Shown here piece after piece: positions 7,674 through 16,534 of a stretch of DNA of 64,000 nt (position 1 is its first letter; each line of letters starts with the position of its first letter). The DNA is from HLUCCA09 sp965277275. GTDB taxonomy: Bacteria > Pseudomonadota > Alphaproteobacteria > Rhodobacterales > Rhodobacteraceae. The stretch is from positions 2,170,001-2,234,000 of the forward strand of contig CBDICG010000002.1 of NCBI GenBank assembly GCA_965277275.1. Direction: 5' to 3'. The translations under genes and the position numbers were made by a program. The notes beneath the pieces are model-generated. The model did not search any database, was not told the origin of the DNA, and worked only from the letters and a program-made list of their open reading frames with translations.

Positions 7674-8510
7674 TTACACCAAACCCTTGCCCGCGTCGGA
7701 ACTCTTGTCTTTCCGCCGGGACAGAAGCCAGACAGCCAGAAAGAAGACCCCGATGATACAGAACGAGAATATCGTCGTGAGCGTCCCAAGTGCGAATATC
7801 ACAGGTGTCGTGACGTTCGTTGTCATACCGAAAATCTCGAGGGGAAGCGTATTGTAGCTTCCCGCCGTCAGGAGCGTGCGCGCGAATTCGTCGTAGCTGA
7901 GGGTGAAGCCAAACAGCGCGACTCCGAGGAGAGACGGCGCAATGATCGGAAGGACGACATGCGCAAAGGTTTGCCACGCGGTCGCGCCCTGATCTCGTGC
8001 GGCTTCTTCATAGCTTTTGTCAAAGCGATTGAAGACAGCGAACATGATCAGAAGGCCGAACGGAAGCGTCCACGTCAATTGGCTGCCAAAACCGGAACTG
8101 GCCCAATGCACCGGCAGGCCGAGCTGGTTGAAGATCAGGCCGATACCCAGCGAGATCAGGATCGACGGAATGACCAGCGACGCGATAGCCAGGTAGAACA
8201 GCACCGTCGCGCCCTTGAACCGCTTGCGAAACGCCAATCCACCCAACACCGAGACGACGACCGTTGTCACCATGACCATCAGGCCCAAGGCGAACGACCG
8301 GCGGAAACTGCCCCAGATGTCGCCGACAGCCTGTTCCTCGAACAGGTCCTTGAACCAGTGCAGCGACACCCCGTTCATCGGGAAGGTTAGCCCCCCCTGC
8401 GGGCCCTGGAAGCTGAGGATGCCAATGGTCAGGATTGGCCCATAGAGAAACAGAACGAAGAGAGCGAAGAAGGCGGCAAGGACGTAAAAGCTGCGGCTGC
8501 GGCGTTCCAT
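7674..8510 (-). CDS. ABC transporter permease (PotC-like)
   Basis: A 278-residue inner-membrane protein with six predicted membrane segments, including FYVLAAFFALFVLFLYGP and the C-terminal FSFCIIGVFFLAVWLL. The cytoplasmic coupling loop EEAARDQGATAWQTFAHVVLPIIAPSL is the EAA motif of binding-protein-dependent permeases of the spermidine/putrescine type. It starts three bases after the stop of the partner permease. It forms half of the translocation pore for the substrate delivered by the 9419-10693 binding protein. Confidence 0.9.
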   Translation of the reverse strand: MERRSRSFYVLAAFFALFVLFLYGPILTIGILSFQGPQGGLTFPMNGVSLHWFKDLFEEQAVGDIWGSFRRSFALGLMVMVTTVVVSVLGGLAFRKRFKGATVLFYLAIASLVIPSILISLGIGLIFNQLGLPVHWASSGFGSQLTWTLPFGLLIMFAVFNRFDKSYEEAARDQGATAWQTFAHVVLPIIAPSLLGVALFGFTLSYDEFARTLLTAGSYNTLPLEIFGMTTNVTTPVIFALGTLTTIFSFCIIGVFFLAVWLLSRRKDKSSDAGKGLV

Positions 8511-8513
8511 GGC

Positions 8514-9362
8514 TCATAGCTCCTTTCGGATATCGACGAGGCGCAGCAGAAGCGCGATCACGATCAATACCGTACAAAGCAGGATTACGGCGGTTGCGGA
8601 AGCGGACGGGTATTGCAGCAGGCTGATGTCGTTCGAGATGAGCCGGCCCACATTGGCACGTTGCGACCCCGACATGAAGCGCACGGTGATGAAGTCGCCC
8701 ATGACCAGCGTGGTCACGAAGATGGTGCCGATCATGATGCCCGGCTTGCAGAGCGGAATGATGACGTGGCGCAGGGTCTGCCAGCCGGAGGCGCCGCCAT
8801 CGCGCGCGGCTTCGATCAACGACCGGTCGATCCGCATCATCGAATTGAAGATCGGCACCACCATGAACAGTGTGTAGAGGTGGATGAAGGCGAGGATGAC
8901 GCTGAAATCGCTGAACAGCAACCATTCCAGCGGCTCGTCGATGACGCCCCAGCTGATCAGGGTTGAATTGGCCAGACCGTTGCGTCCCAAAAAGGGAATC
9001 CAGCTGATCATGCGAATGATATTGGAGGTCCAGAACGGGATCGTACACAGCAAGAATAGCGCGATCTGCCACTTCAGGCTACGCACTTCGAAGGCGAGAA
9101 AATAGGCCACCGTGAACCCGATCACGAGGGTGAAGGCCCAGGTGATCGCCGCGTATTTGAACGTGTTGAAGAAGACAGTGTACGTGACAGGCGAGCCGAA
9201 CAGGAACTGGTAATTGTCGAACTGGAACGCCGGGTAGATCGAGTATTCGGTGGCGCCCCAGAAGCTGACGATAGCGATCATGATGATCGGCGCGACAAGG
9301 AACCCGACCAAGACCAGCGCCATCGGGGCGGCCTGCAACCATGCCGTGATCTGTCTGGTCAT
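8514..9362 (-). CDS. ABC transporter permease (PotB-like)
   Basis: A 282-residue membrane protein starting MTRQITAWLQAAPMALVLVG, with the EAA loop EAARDGGASGWQTLRHVIIPLCKPG typical of PotB-type permeases and about six membrane segments. The start at 9362 gives the first membrane helix immediately and lies 56 bases after the binding-protein stop; the longer frame starting at 9695 overlaps the binding-protein gene and is rejected. It pairs with the 7674-8510 permease in one importer. Confidence 0.9.
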   Translation of the reverse strand: MTRQITAWLQAAPMALVLVGFLVAPIIMIAIVSFWGATEYSIYPAFQFDNYQFLFGSPVTYTVFFNTFKYAAITWAFTLVIGFTVAYFLAFEVRSLKWQIALFLLCTIPFWTSNIIRMISWIPFLGRNGLANSTLISWGVIDEPLEWLLFSDFSVILAFIHLYTLFMVVPIFNSMMRIDRSLIEAARDGGASGWQTLRHVIIPLCKPGIMIGTIFVTTLVMGDFITVRFMSGSQRANVGRLISNDISLLQYPSASATAVILLCTVLIVIALLLRLVDIRKEL

Positions 9363-9418
9363 TGGGCTTCCGGTCTGGAGAATGGTCGCGCAAGGGCCAT
9401 AGCCCCTGCGCAATTGTC

Positions 9419-10693
9419 TTAGGCGGCGATGAACTCGTTCCACTTGCGAACCATATACTGGTTCTCGTCCATCACGGAATTCCAGCAGGCTACGGCCCCC
9501 ATGCGATCGTAGAACGATCCGCCGTCGCGCAACTCGCCGGCGCCGGCCAGCTTGTCGCCAAACGGCGAAGTGATGTCGCCGGTGCTTTCCTTGCCTTCGA
9601 ACCAGTATCCCCACTCGTTCTCGGACATGAAATCCTTGGACGTTTCGGGCACGGCCGAGTAATACCCCTGCCGCATCAGGAAGCCGCCGACCCAACCGGA
9701 CATATACCAGTTGATGTATTCATAGGCCGCATCCAACTCCATGCCCGACAGGCTGGCCGAAAGACCGATGCCGCCACCCCAGCTGCGATAGCCTTCTTTC
9801 AGCGGCTGGTAGACGCAGGGAATGTCGCGCGAGCGCACAGCGGTGATCGCGGGTGACCACATCGACTGGATCACCACCTCGCCCGAGGCCATCAGGTTGA
9901 CGCTTTCGTCGAAGGTCTTCCAGAAGGCGCGGAACTGGCCGTTCTTCTTGGCCTCGGTGAAGATCGCGATGGTCTTGTCGATCTCGTCGCGGGTCATGTT
10001 GCCCTTGTCGCCGTACTGGATTTCGCCCATGGCCTCGCAGACCATGGCCATATCCATGATCCCGATGGACGAGATATCCAGGATCGATGCCTTGCCCTTG
10101 AATTCGGGGTTGAGGAGTTCGGTCCAGCTCTCGATGGGGCGGCCGATCAGGTCGGGGCGGATGCCTAGCGTGTCGGCGTTGTAGATGGTCGGGATAAGGG
10201 TCATCCAACCGGACTCGTTATCGACGAACGCGGTGCCGTCCGGGCCTTCCACGAAGCCGACGGTGTGCGGCGCGGTGCCTTGGGCGATGGTGCTTTCGGG
10301 GGTCAGCTTGCCGTCCCGGAAAATCCCGACGATCTTGTCGTAGTTGGCGATCTTGCTGGCGTCCATCGCCTGCAGATTGCCTGTCGGCCAGACCTTCTTC
10401 GCGACGAAATACTCGATGTCGGCGATGTCGAAGCTGTCGGGCTGCGTCGCCGCGCGCTGGGTCACACTGTCGGTATCAAGCGCCGTCATCTCCAGCGTGA
10501 TGCCAAGGTCCTCCTTCACCTTCGTGGCGACCTCGTTCAGGTTCGATACGCCGGTGCCGAACTGGCGCAGGGTGATGTCCTTGCCTTCCTGTCCCCAAAC
10601 CATCGGCGCAGGCAACGCGGACGCGGCGAGTGCGGCGCCCCCGGTCTTTAACATCGACCGGCGGCTATAGCGGATTTTAGATATTGTTGTCAT
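9419..10693 (-). CDS. ABC transporter substrate-binding protein (PotD-like)
   Basis: A 424-residue periplasmic binding protein. The N-terminus KIRYSRRSMLKTGGAALAAS is a twin-arginine-type signal, with cleavage expected after VWGQ. The body has the pattern of extracellular solute-binding proteins of the polyamine/opine branch, such as FVDNESGWMTLIPTIYNADT, PESWTELLNPEFKGKASILD-like blocks and VVIQSMWSPAITAVRSRDIPC. It lies between the ATPase and permease genes. The ligand cannot be read from sequence; the racemase at the end of the operon points to an amino acid, hydantoin or similar rather than a simple polyamine. Confidence 0.88.
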   Translation of the reverse strand: MTTISKIRYSRRSMLKTGGAALAASALPAPMVWGQEGKDITLRQFGTGVSNLNEVATKVKEDLGITLEMTALDTDSVTQRAATQPDSFDIADIEYFVAKKVWPTGNLQAMDASKIANYDKIVGIFRDGKLTPESTIAQGTAPHTVGFVEGPDGTAFVDNESGWMTLIPTIYNADTLGIRPDLIGRPIESWTELLNPEFKGKASILDISSIGIMDMAMVCEAMGEIQYGDKGNMTRDEIDKTIAIFTEAKKNGQFRAFWKTFDESVNLMASGEVVIQSMWSPAITAVRSRDIPCVYQPLKEGYRSWGGGIGLSASLSGMELDAAYEYINWYMSGWVGGFLMRQGYYSAVPETSKDFMSENEWGYWFEGKESTGDITSPFGDKLAGAGELRDGGSFYDRMGAVACWNSVMDENQYMVRKWNEFIAA

Positions 10694-10735
10694 TGGGTTA
10701 TCCTCTTCTGTGGTGCGTATCAGGTTGACCGAGTT

Positions 10736-11719
10736 TCAGGTGGCGACGATTTGAGCGACCTCGTCGTCCCAATGAAGCCCAATGACCTCGCCGAGCTCCT
10801 TGGGGGTCTGGAAATACGTGGCGTCCGGCACGATCGCGGTGACTTCCTGCCCACCGGCGACCTCGGCCGTCAGCGCGACATGGGTGCCCTGGTATTCGAC
10901 CCCGATGACCCGCCCGTCGATGCGCCCGTCGCCAGAGGCGGTGACGGTCATTTCATCAGAGCGCAGCGCGATGTGACCCTGGGGCAGGTCCAGCACGTTG
11001 TGCCCACCCATGAAGCGGGCGACGAACGCGGTGCGTGGGGCGTTGAAGACCTCGCGCGCGGTGCCCGCCTGCTCGATTTTCGCGTTGTTCATGACGATGA
11101 TCTCGTCTGCGAGCGCAAGCGCCTCGTCCTGCCCGTGCGTGACGTGGATGAAGCTGATCTCCAACTCACGTTGAAGCCGCTTGAGCTCGGCCCGCATCCG
11201 GATGCGGAGAAACGGGTCAAGCGCGGAGAGAGGCTCATCCAGCAGCAGCACCTCTGGACGCGTAATCAATGCCCGGGCCAGAGCCACACGCTGCTGCTGC
11301 CCGCCCGACAGTTGATCCGGCTTGCGGTCGGCAAGCGCCGTCATCTCGACAAGTTCGAGCATTTCGTTCGCGCGCTTGTCGCGTTCGGGCTTGTCCGTCC
11401 CGGCCATGCGCAGGCTGAACGCTACGTTGTCGCGAACGCTCAAATGCGGAAAGAGCGCGTAGCTCTGGAACATCATCGCCGTGCCCCGCTTGGCGGGCGG
11501 CAGATGCGATACGTCACGCCCGGCAAGGACGATGGACCCGTCCGAGACGTCTTCGTGCCCCGCGATCATGCGGAGCGTCGACGACTTGCCACATCCGGAG
11601 GGACCAAGGAGGCAAGCGTAGACACCGGATTTGAAGTGGTGCGCAATGGCGTCGACGGCGACCGTGTCACCATAGCGTTTGGTGAGCGCAATCAGTTCAA
11701 GGTCACTGTTTGACGTCAT
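10736..11719 (-). CDS. ABC transporter ATP-binding protein (PotA-like)
   Basis: A 327-residue ATPase with the Walker A motif GPSGCGKSST (about residues 39-48), Q-loop MMFQSYALFPH, signature LSGGQQQRVALARAL, Walker B VLLLDEPLSALD and the H-loop in HVTHGQDEAL. A C-terminal TOBE-like domain follows (HIALRSDEMTV, GVEYQGTHVALTAEV), as in PotA/MalK-type importers. The ATG at 11719 begins the conserved sequence; the longer frame has no support. It is the first gene of the importer operon, divergent from the GntR regulator. Confidence 0.92.
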   Translation of the reverse strand: MTSNSDLELIALTKRYGDTVAVDAIAHHFKSGVYACLLGPSGCGKSSTLRMIAGHEDVSDGSIVLAGRDVSHLPPAKRGTAMMFQSYALFPHLSVRDNVAFSLRMAGTDKPERDKRANEMLELVEMTALADRKPDQLSGGQQQRVALARALITRPEVLLLDEPLSALDPFLRIRMRAELKRLQRELEISFIHVTHGQDEALALADEIIVMNNAKIEQAGTAREVFNAPRTAFVARFMGGHNVLDLPQGHIALRSDEMTVTASGDGRIDGRVIGVEYQGTHVALTAEVAGGQEVTAIVPDATYFQTPKELGEVIGLHWDDEVAQIVAT

Positions 11720-11857
11720 AGTCAGCCCCGGCAGCAAGCCCCGCCAACAGGGGGCAGAACCTCGTCGTGATCCAACGGTTTGCGCCGTTGCGAGGCCGCC
11801 AGACGCCAAAAGCCCGAAATTTGGTCCTGGCAGGCTCCAACAACCTCATTTTTGCGC

Positions 11858-11873
11858 ACAATATTGTATACAG
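11858..11873. promoter_or_regulatory. Candidate GntR operator between potA-like gene and regulator
   Basis: ACAATATTGT (11858-11867) is a perfect 10-base palindrome that overlaps TTGTATACAG (11864-11873), which itself centres on GTATAC. It lies in the divergent promoter region between the ABC operon and the FCD-type GntR gene. FCD regulators commonly bind TTGT-AC-A-type palindromes, so this is the best candidate operator. Confidence 0.45.
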
Positions 11874-11953
11874 GTTAGCTATTCTTTGAATGCAAACGCC
11901 TTGCCTCTTGCATCAGATTCGCGATCAGACATTGTTTGGCCCGGGGGTACGTC

Positions 11954-12664
11954 ATGAGTCGCACAGCCGCGCCCAAGGACTTCATTCGGCCAACACTCAG
12001 TGGCCCCGGCGCAGAGCTGGTCGCTTCTCTCAGCCTCGCCATACATGAACACCGGCTTCTTCCGGGCACCAAACTCGGCGAGGACGCGCTAAGCGATATC
12101 TACAAGGTATCGCGAACCGTAGTCCGAACGGCGCTTCAGGCGCTTTCGCATTCCGAGCTTGTCGAGCTAAAGCGGAACCGCGGCGCGTTTGTTTCGCGTC
12201 CGACGGTGCGTGAAGCCCGCGAGGTATTCGAAGCGCGCGCCCTTCTCGAGCCGCGCACGGCGCGATCGGCAGCCGAGCGCATGACGGATCAAGCCTTGGC
12301 CCGGCTTGAAACGCATATCGAAGCTGAACACGACGCAATCGCGGCTGGGGAGTATGGAAGAGCTCTTCGCCTGTCTGGGCATTTCCACATCGAGATTTCC
12401 CATATCGCCGATCAATCGACTATTGCCGGCTTCATCGAACGTCTCGTGGCGCGATCGTCGCTGATTATCGCAATCTATTGGAAGCGGCAGAGCGCCTTGT
12501 GCGAGAAGCACGCCCATCATGCGCTTGTGGATGCGTTTCGCCGTCGTGACGGCGCTGATGCGGAAGACCTCATGAAGAGCCACTTGCTGGATATACTTAC
12601 TGCGCTCGATCTGAGGGACGTGCCCGCAAGCGCCGTTGATCTGAAAGAAATCTTGAAGCCGTGA
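11954..12664 (+). CDS. GntR family transcriptional regulator (FCD domain)
   Basis: A 236-residue regulator. The winged helix includes GTKLGEDALSDIYKVSRTVVRTALQALSHSELVELKRNRGAFVSRP, and an all-helical FCD effector domain follows from about residue 80 (VFEARALLEPRTARSAAERM, HFHIEISHIADQSTI with metal-ligand histidines). The ATG at 11954 follows a GGGGG ribosome-binding site, and an upstream TTG is rejected. It is transcribed divergently from the importer operon and is its likely local repressor, released by the imported compound or a metabolite. Confidence 0.9.
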   Translation: MSRTAAPKDFIRPTLSGPGAELVASLSLAIHEHRLLPGTKLGEDALSDIYKVSRTVVRTALQALSHSELVELKRNRGAFVSRPTVREAREVFEARALLEPRTARSAAERMTDQALARLETHIEAEHDAIAAGEYGRALRLSGHFHIEISHIADQSTIAGFIERLVARSSLIIAIYWKRQSALCEKHAHHALVDAFRRRDGADAEDLMKSHLLDILTALDLRDVPASAVDLKEILKP

Positions 12665-12666
12665 AA

Positions 12667-13196
12667 TCATGCCGCCCAAGCGGCGCGCCGAAATTCGGCG
12701 TTTCGGTCGCCGATGCCTGCTCCATCGGCAACCCTTTCGATCGACCGGGTCGCAGCGAATGACCACAATGGCGAACGCTCGATTTCTGTTCCAACTCGAT
12801 GAGCGCTACCGGCGTCGAAGTGCTCCGCTGGGAAAACTTGCGCAACGACAGACAATGCGGAGACGAAGGCGATAGACGCCCCTGATCCCGTCAAAAGGTG
12901 CCTCAGGATCGCCTGCATCGGAGCCTCTGCCACGTCAGTCAGGAAAACTCCTGTTTCACAAGTCGCACAAACCGGAACGACGAGGCGCTTGGCCCTGTAT
13001 CGGTCCGGGGCCGCACCCAACACGAGCTGCATCGGCGCGTAGATCCAAGGCAACACGCTGGAAATTGTACCGAACGACGCGTTGGACAGGCCAAAGTCAG
13101 TTGCGATGGCGTCGATAGACAGGCTCGGCAGGATACGGGCGACAAACTCGAACAGGAAGAACCCGGCGAAGAGGATGAACGCAGTGATCCTAAGCC
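12667..13196 (-). pseudogene. Truncated MFS transporter
   Basis: The reverse strand encodes about 130 residues that look like the N-terminal part of a major facilitator transporter (RITAFILFAGFFLFEFVARI, FGTISSVLPWIYAPMQLVLGAAPDRY, LLTGSGASIAFVSALSVVAQVFPAEHF). Recognisable similarity then stops, and the frame runs on for about 50 unrelated residues. MFS proteins are about 400 residues, so more than half is missing. No start codon stands at the expected N-terminus: LRITA replaces an MRITA-like beginning. It is most likely a decayed gene. Confidence 0.65.
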
Positions 13197-13220
13197 CTGC
13201 GCCCCTTGGATCACCGCGCG

Positions 13221-13514
13221 TTAGAAACGCATATTGCCCGTGACGTTGCCATCTTCGATCTCGCATTGACCGGCGGTGCGGATGTCCGGGCCGGTCCAGT
13301 CGACGACCCAGTAGGCCTTTGCTGCACCGTCGTGCACCGACGCGGGCCAGACGGAAATCGCAGCGTTGGGAAGGTTTGCGAATTCCGCATCCTCGTACAG
13401 ATGCTCATGACACGCGATGAGAGCATCGGTCGTCATACAGTCGAAGGCCATGGCGGGCACTGCTGTCAGTGCCCCAAAACCGTCCAACTTAAAGGCCCCG
13501 GTCATGTTACACAT
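13221..13514 (-). CDS. Small hypothetical protein
   Basis: A 97-residue protein that I do not recognise. The ATG at 13514 is preceded by AGGA at a workable distance, and the frame starts 12 bases after the end of the truncated lipoprotein gene, so the two were probably one operon. The sequence has acidic and aromatic blocks (CHEHLYEDAEFANLP, YWVVDWTGPDIR) and no membrane segment. It could be a small cytoplasmic or, with another start, a secreted protein. Its upstream promoter may have been separated by the IS insertions. Confidence 0.45.
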   Translation of the reverse strand: MCNMTGAFKLDGFGALTAVPAMAFDCMTTDALIACHEHLYEDAEFANLPNAAISVWPASVHDGAAKAYWVVDWTGPDIRTAGQCEIEDGNVTGNMRF

Positions 13515-13525
13515 CTTTTTCTGTC

Positions 13526-13906
13526 CTAGTCACCAAATCCCTCGAGCCCGCTTGTATCGATACCAGACAGGACCAAGCGCGCATCGACGCCGTCCGCTCC
13601 GTGGTAGCGCCCTACGCCACTGGCAACTACAGACCCGATCGCGCCTGCAAGCGCTTCGTTCTGCCGCTCGTCATCCCGGCACTGTACGAAACCGTAATTC
13701 CAACCGGTCGCATAGTCGCCATCCGCCGCATAGGCCGCCGTGTCTTGTACCCTCTGAGAGAATGTGTCGCCGCCCGCTCGCTTCCCGCTGGGGCAGCCAT
13801 CATGATAACCAGCGGTGTAGGCGGTGGAATAGCCGTGCGCTCGCAGGGTCTCTTCGCTCGATTGCTTTGAGACGCATGCAGTGAGCAAAAGAAGTCCGGT
13901 GCAAAC
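13526..13906 (-). pseudogene. Lipoprotein gene cut at its 5' end by an IS3 element
   Basis: The reverse frame reads VCTGLLLLTACVSKQ, a lipoprotein signal with lipobox LTAC, followed by about 110 residues of unknown function (AHGYSTAYTAGYHDGCPSGK, DYATGWNYGFVQCRDDE) to a stop at 13526. The frame runs straight into the left end of the IS3 element and no start codon remains on the gene side. The 10 bases beyond the IS (15171-15180) continue the frame as LKV if the element is removed, assuming a 2-base AC duplication. The second IS then cuts the gene again before a start codon is reached. Confidence 0.7.
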
Positions 13907-13987
13907 TGAGCCACCCCCCGAAAATCGGACAGTGACGTAAGCTATGATCTGACCTCTGCTGGTCTCCAAGAACGAGGAGGTCAGAAC

Positions 13988-14281
13988 GTGTCGAACTGCA
14001 GGAACCATGACGCTGGCTTCAAGGTTCGGGTGGCGCTGGAAGCCGTGAAGGGCGAGCGCACCGCGTTTGAGCTGGCCGCGGAATACGGCGTGCATCCGAC
14101 GATGATCCACCAGTGGAAGAAGGCGCTGCTCGAGGGGGCATCGGACAACGTCGAATGCGGCGGGAAGAAGAAGGCTGAGGTCGACGAGGAGACGGTGCGG
14201 TCGCTGCACACCAAAACCGGAGAGCTGGCCGTCGCCAACGATTTTTTGTCACGAAAGCTCAAGCCCTGTACCGGCAAGTGA
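13988..14281 (+). CDS. IS3 family transposase OrfA
   Basis: A 97-residue protein with a helix-turn-helix of the Tnp_1/IS3 OrfA type (FKVRVALEAVKGERTAFELAAEYGVHPTMIHQWKKALLEGA) and a C-terminal helical, leucine-zipper-like segment (VRSLHTKTGELAVANDFLSRKL). The start is GTG at 13988 after GAGGAGG. It overlaps the orfB frame by four bases. OrfA binds the element ends and, fused to OrfB by frameshifting in many IS3 elements, forms the active transposase. Confidence 0.88.
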   Translation: MSNCRNHDAGFKVRVALEAVKGERTAFELAAEYGVHPTMIHQWKKALLEGASDNVECGGKKKAEVDEETVRSLHTKTGELAVANDFLSRKLKPCTGK

Positions 14282-15131
14282 GGCGGAAGATGATCGAACG
14301 CTCCCACCCCACGCTGTCGATCGGGGCGCAATGCTGCCTGCTGTCGATCTCGCGGTCGTCGTTCTACTACGCGCCGCAGAGTGAGACCGAGGTGAACCTG
14401 GCGCTGATGCAACTGATCGACCGGCCATTCCTGGAAACCCCGTTCTACGGCGTCCAGCAAATGGCCTGGCACCTGCGGAACGAAGGGGACCCGGTAAATG
14501 TGAAACGCATCCGGCGGCTGATGCGACTCATGCGCCTGACGCCGATCTACCAGAAGCCCAACACCAGCAAGCCCGCGAAGGGGCACAAGACCTGCCCCTA
14601 CCTGCTGGGTGGGCGGCGGGTCGATCGGCCCAACCAGGTCTGGTGCGCCGACATCACCTATCTGCCGATGCGGCGGGGCTTCCTCTACCTGGCCGCAGTC
14701 ATGGACTGGTTCACCCGCAAGGTCCTGGCCTGGGCCTCTCGAACACGCTGGAGGCGGACTTCTGCGTTGAGGCCCTGAACGAGGCGGTCCACAGCTTTGG
14801 CCCGCCCGAGATCATGAATACCGATCAGGGCTCGCAGTCTACGTCCTTCGCCTGGACTGACCGACTGAAACGGATCGGCACCCGGATCTCGATGGACGGC
14901 AAGGGCCGGTGTCTCGACAACATCTTCATCGAACGCCTCTGGCGGTCCTTGAAGTATGAGGGCGTCCACCGGCACGCTTGGGAGACCGGTTCGCAGGCCA
15001 GGGCCGGGGTGGGCCGGTGGATCACCTTCTACAACCACCAGCGGCCCCACGCCGCCCATGCCAGACAGCCGCCCGCCGTGGTCTACTTCAACCAGATCGA
15101 AACCGACCGGCAAAGGCAGAGAGCAGCCTAA
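14278..15131 (+). pseudogene. IS3 family transposase OrfB, frameshifted
   Basis: The first part (14278 to about 14735) has the HTH_21 domain (PFLETPFYGVQQMAWHLR) and the first catalytic Asp in WCADITYLPM. After MDWFTRKVLAW the frame breaks; the remainder continues in the -1 register (LSNTLEADFCVEALNEAVHSFGP), with the second Asp in NTDQGSQ and the Glu in NIFIERLWRSLKYE. One missing base near 14735-14745 explains the break. The DDE residues are all present, so the mutation looks recent. It is either an inactivated copy or a sequencing error. Confidence 0.85.
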
Positions 15132-15270
15132 ATCACCCCGGAAACTGTCCAAGGGATGGGGAGTAGCTCAACCTTCAGGTGACATGGTGTGATTGCGGCG
15201 GCCGCTCTCCGGTGGCGAACGAGGTCCGGTATGCTGGCCTCATGGATATCAGCCGTGAGGAGAACGACCT

Positions 15271-16311
15271 ATGGAACATTATGCCGGTTTGGATGTGTCA
15301 CTCAAAGAGATTTCGGTCTGCGTAGTGGACGGGGATGGCACGACCGTCGCGCGCGGGGCTTGCCCTGCCGATCCCGAGGGTGTGGCGGGCTGGTTGCGCG
15401 TGCGGTCTCTGACACCGCGCCGGATCGTGCATGAAAGTGGAATGCTCTCGATCTGGCTGCAACGCGGACTCGCGGGGCTTGGTCTTCCAGCCACCTGCAT
15501 CGATGCGCGCAAAGCGCACAAGGCCTTGTCGGCGCGGCTCAACAAGTCCGACGCCGCTGATGCTGAAGGACTGGCGCAACTTGCACGCACAGGCTGGTTC
15601 ACGCCGGTTCACATCCGCAGCGAAGACGCGGATCGCCTGCGCAGCCTCGTGGGTGCGCGAGAACGGCTGATCCGTTTGCGCAGGGATCTGGAGGGGCACG
15701 TTCGAGGGGTCCTGAAGACCTTCGGTATTCGCATGACCGGAATTGGTCAGGGCCGCCAACGTCAAGGGTTCCGCGATCAACTGGCGGCGGCGGGCGAAAC
15801 TGACCCGGTGTTGCACGTCATTGCCGATGGCTTCATCGCCACCCATGCAACGCTTTGCCAGGCCGCGGATGAGCTCGACAAGGCGGTGAAGAGAAAAGCC
15901 AAAGCTCATCCGGTGGCACGCCGTCTGATGACGATCCCCGGTGTTGGCCCGGTCAACGCGCTCAGCTTCATCGCGCTGGTCGATGATCCGAGCCGGTTCA
16001 GCCGGACGTCGGATATTGGCGCTTTTCTGGGGCTCACGCCAAAGCGGCACCAATCCGGTGAGGTGGACTGGTCCGGGCGCGTTTCAAAATGCGGGGATGG
16101 CGCGATGCGAGGCCTGTTGTTCGAGGCGGCGTCTTGCCTGCTCCGCCAAGTGAAACGGTTCTCGGCCCTGAAAAGCTGGGCGGTGCGCCTGGCCGGGCGG
16201 CGCGGGTTCCGGAAGGCAGCCGTCGCCACCGCGCGCAAGATCGCCGTCCTGATGCTGACGCTCTGGAAAAACGAAACCGACTATCAATGGACCAAGGAGG
16301 CCACTGCCTGA
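15271..16311 (+). CDS. IS110 family transposase, copy 2
   Basis: The 346-residue protein is identical to the product of 2779-3819, with the same DEDD residues (D8, E55, D94, D97) and Transposase_20 domain. Identity of two copies 12.5 kb apart points to recent transposition, duplication or gene conversion. Confidence 0.95.
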   Translation: MEHYAGLDVSLKEISVCVVDGDGTTVARGACPADPEGVAGWLRVRSLTPRRIVHESGMLSIWLQRGLAGLGLPATCIDARKAHKALSARLNKSDAADAEGLAQLARTGWFTPVHIRSEDADRLRSLVGARERLIRLRRDLEGHVRGVLKTFGIRMTGIGQGRQRQGFRDQLAAAGETDPVLHVIADGFIATHATLCQAADELDKAVKRKAKAHPVARRLMTIPGVGPVNALSFIALVDDPSRFSRTSDIGAFLGLTPKRHQSGEVDWSGRVSKCGDGAMRGLLFEAASCLLRQVKRFSALKSWAVRLAGRRGFRKAAVATARKIAVLMLTLWKNETDYQWTKEATA

Positions 16312-16534
16312 TCTGAGTTTCCGCCGCTGGATAGGCGGGAAGCGAAGTCCCGACGGGACGGAGGTAGATCGATCTCGTAAAAACGGTTGGGACGCGGCAC
16401 TTGCTGATGAACCCGCAAACGACATTGGAGACGACCCACCACCGAACACCATCATGAGGCGCACCGCGCGACCTCGTAGAGAACCATGACCCCGGACGGA
16501 CAGATCGCAATCCCGCTTGACACAGCCGCAATCA
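16312..16534 (+). ncRNA. Candidate bridge/seeker RNA region of IS copy 2
   Basis: This is the same non-coding right end as in copy 1, with the same hairpins (TTCC.GCC/GGCGGGAA, GTCCC/GGGAC). If it is a guide RNA, the two copies carry identical guides, although their outer flanking sequences differ. Confidence 0.5.

Larger units (their letters stand above)
13907..15170 (+). mobile_element. IS3 family insertion sequence
   Basis: The element is 1264 bases, bounded by imperfect inverted repeats. The left end begins TGAGCCACCCCCC and continues to GGACAGT. The reverse complement of the right end begins TGAGCTACTCCCC and also continues to GGACAGT at the same spacing. It encodes orfA and a frameshifted orfB. 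No 3-4 base target duplication is obvious; only AC is shared at the two junctions. It interrupts a lipoprotein gene and is followed after 10 bases by the second IS110-type copy. Confidence 0.9.

Noticed and set aside
13904..15173. Clean 3-4 base target duplication around the IS3 element
   Set aside because: The left flank ends AAC and the right flank begins ACC; only AC matches, so no firm duplication can be claimed.
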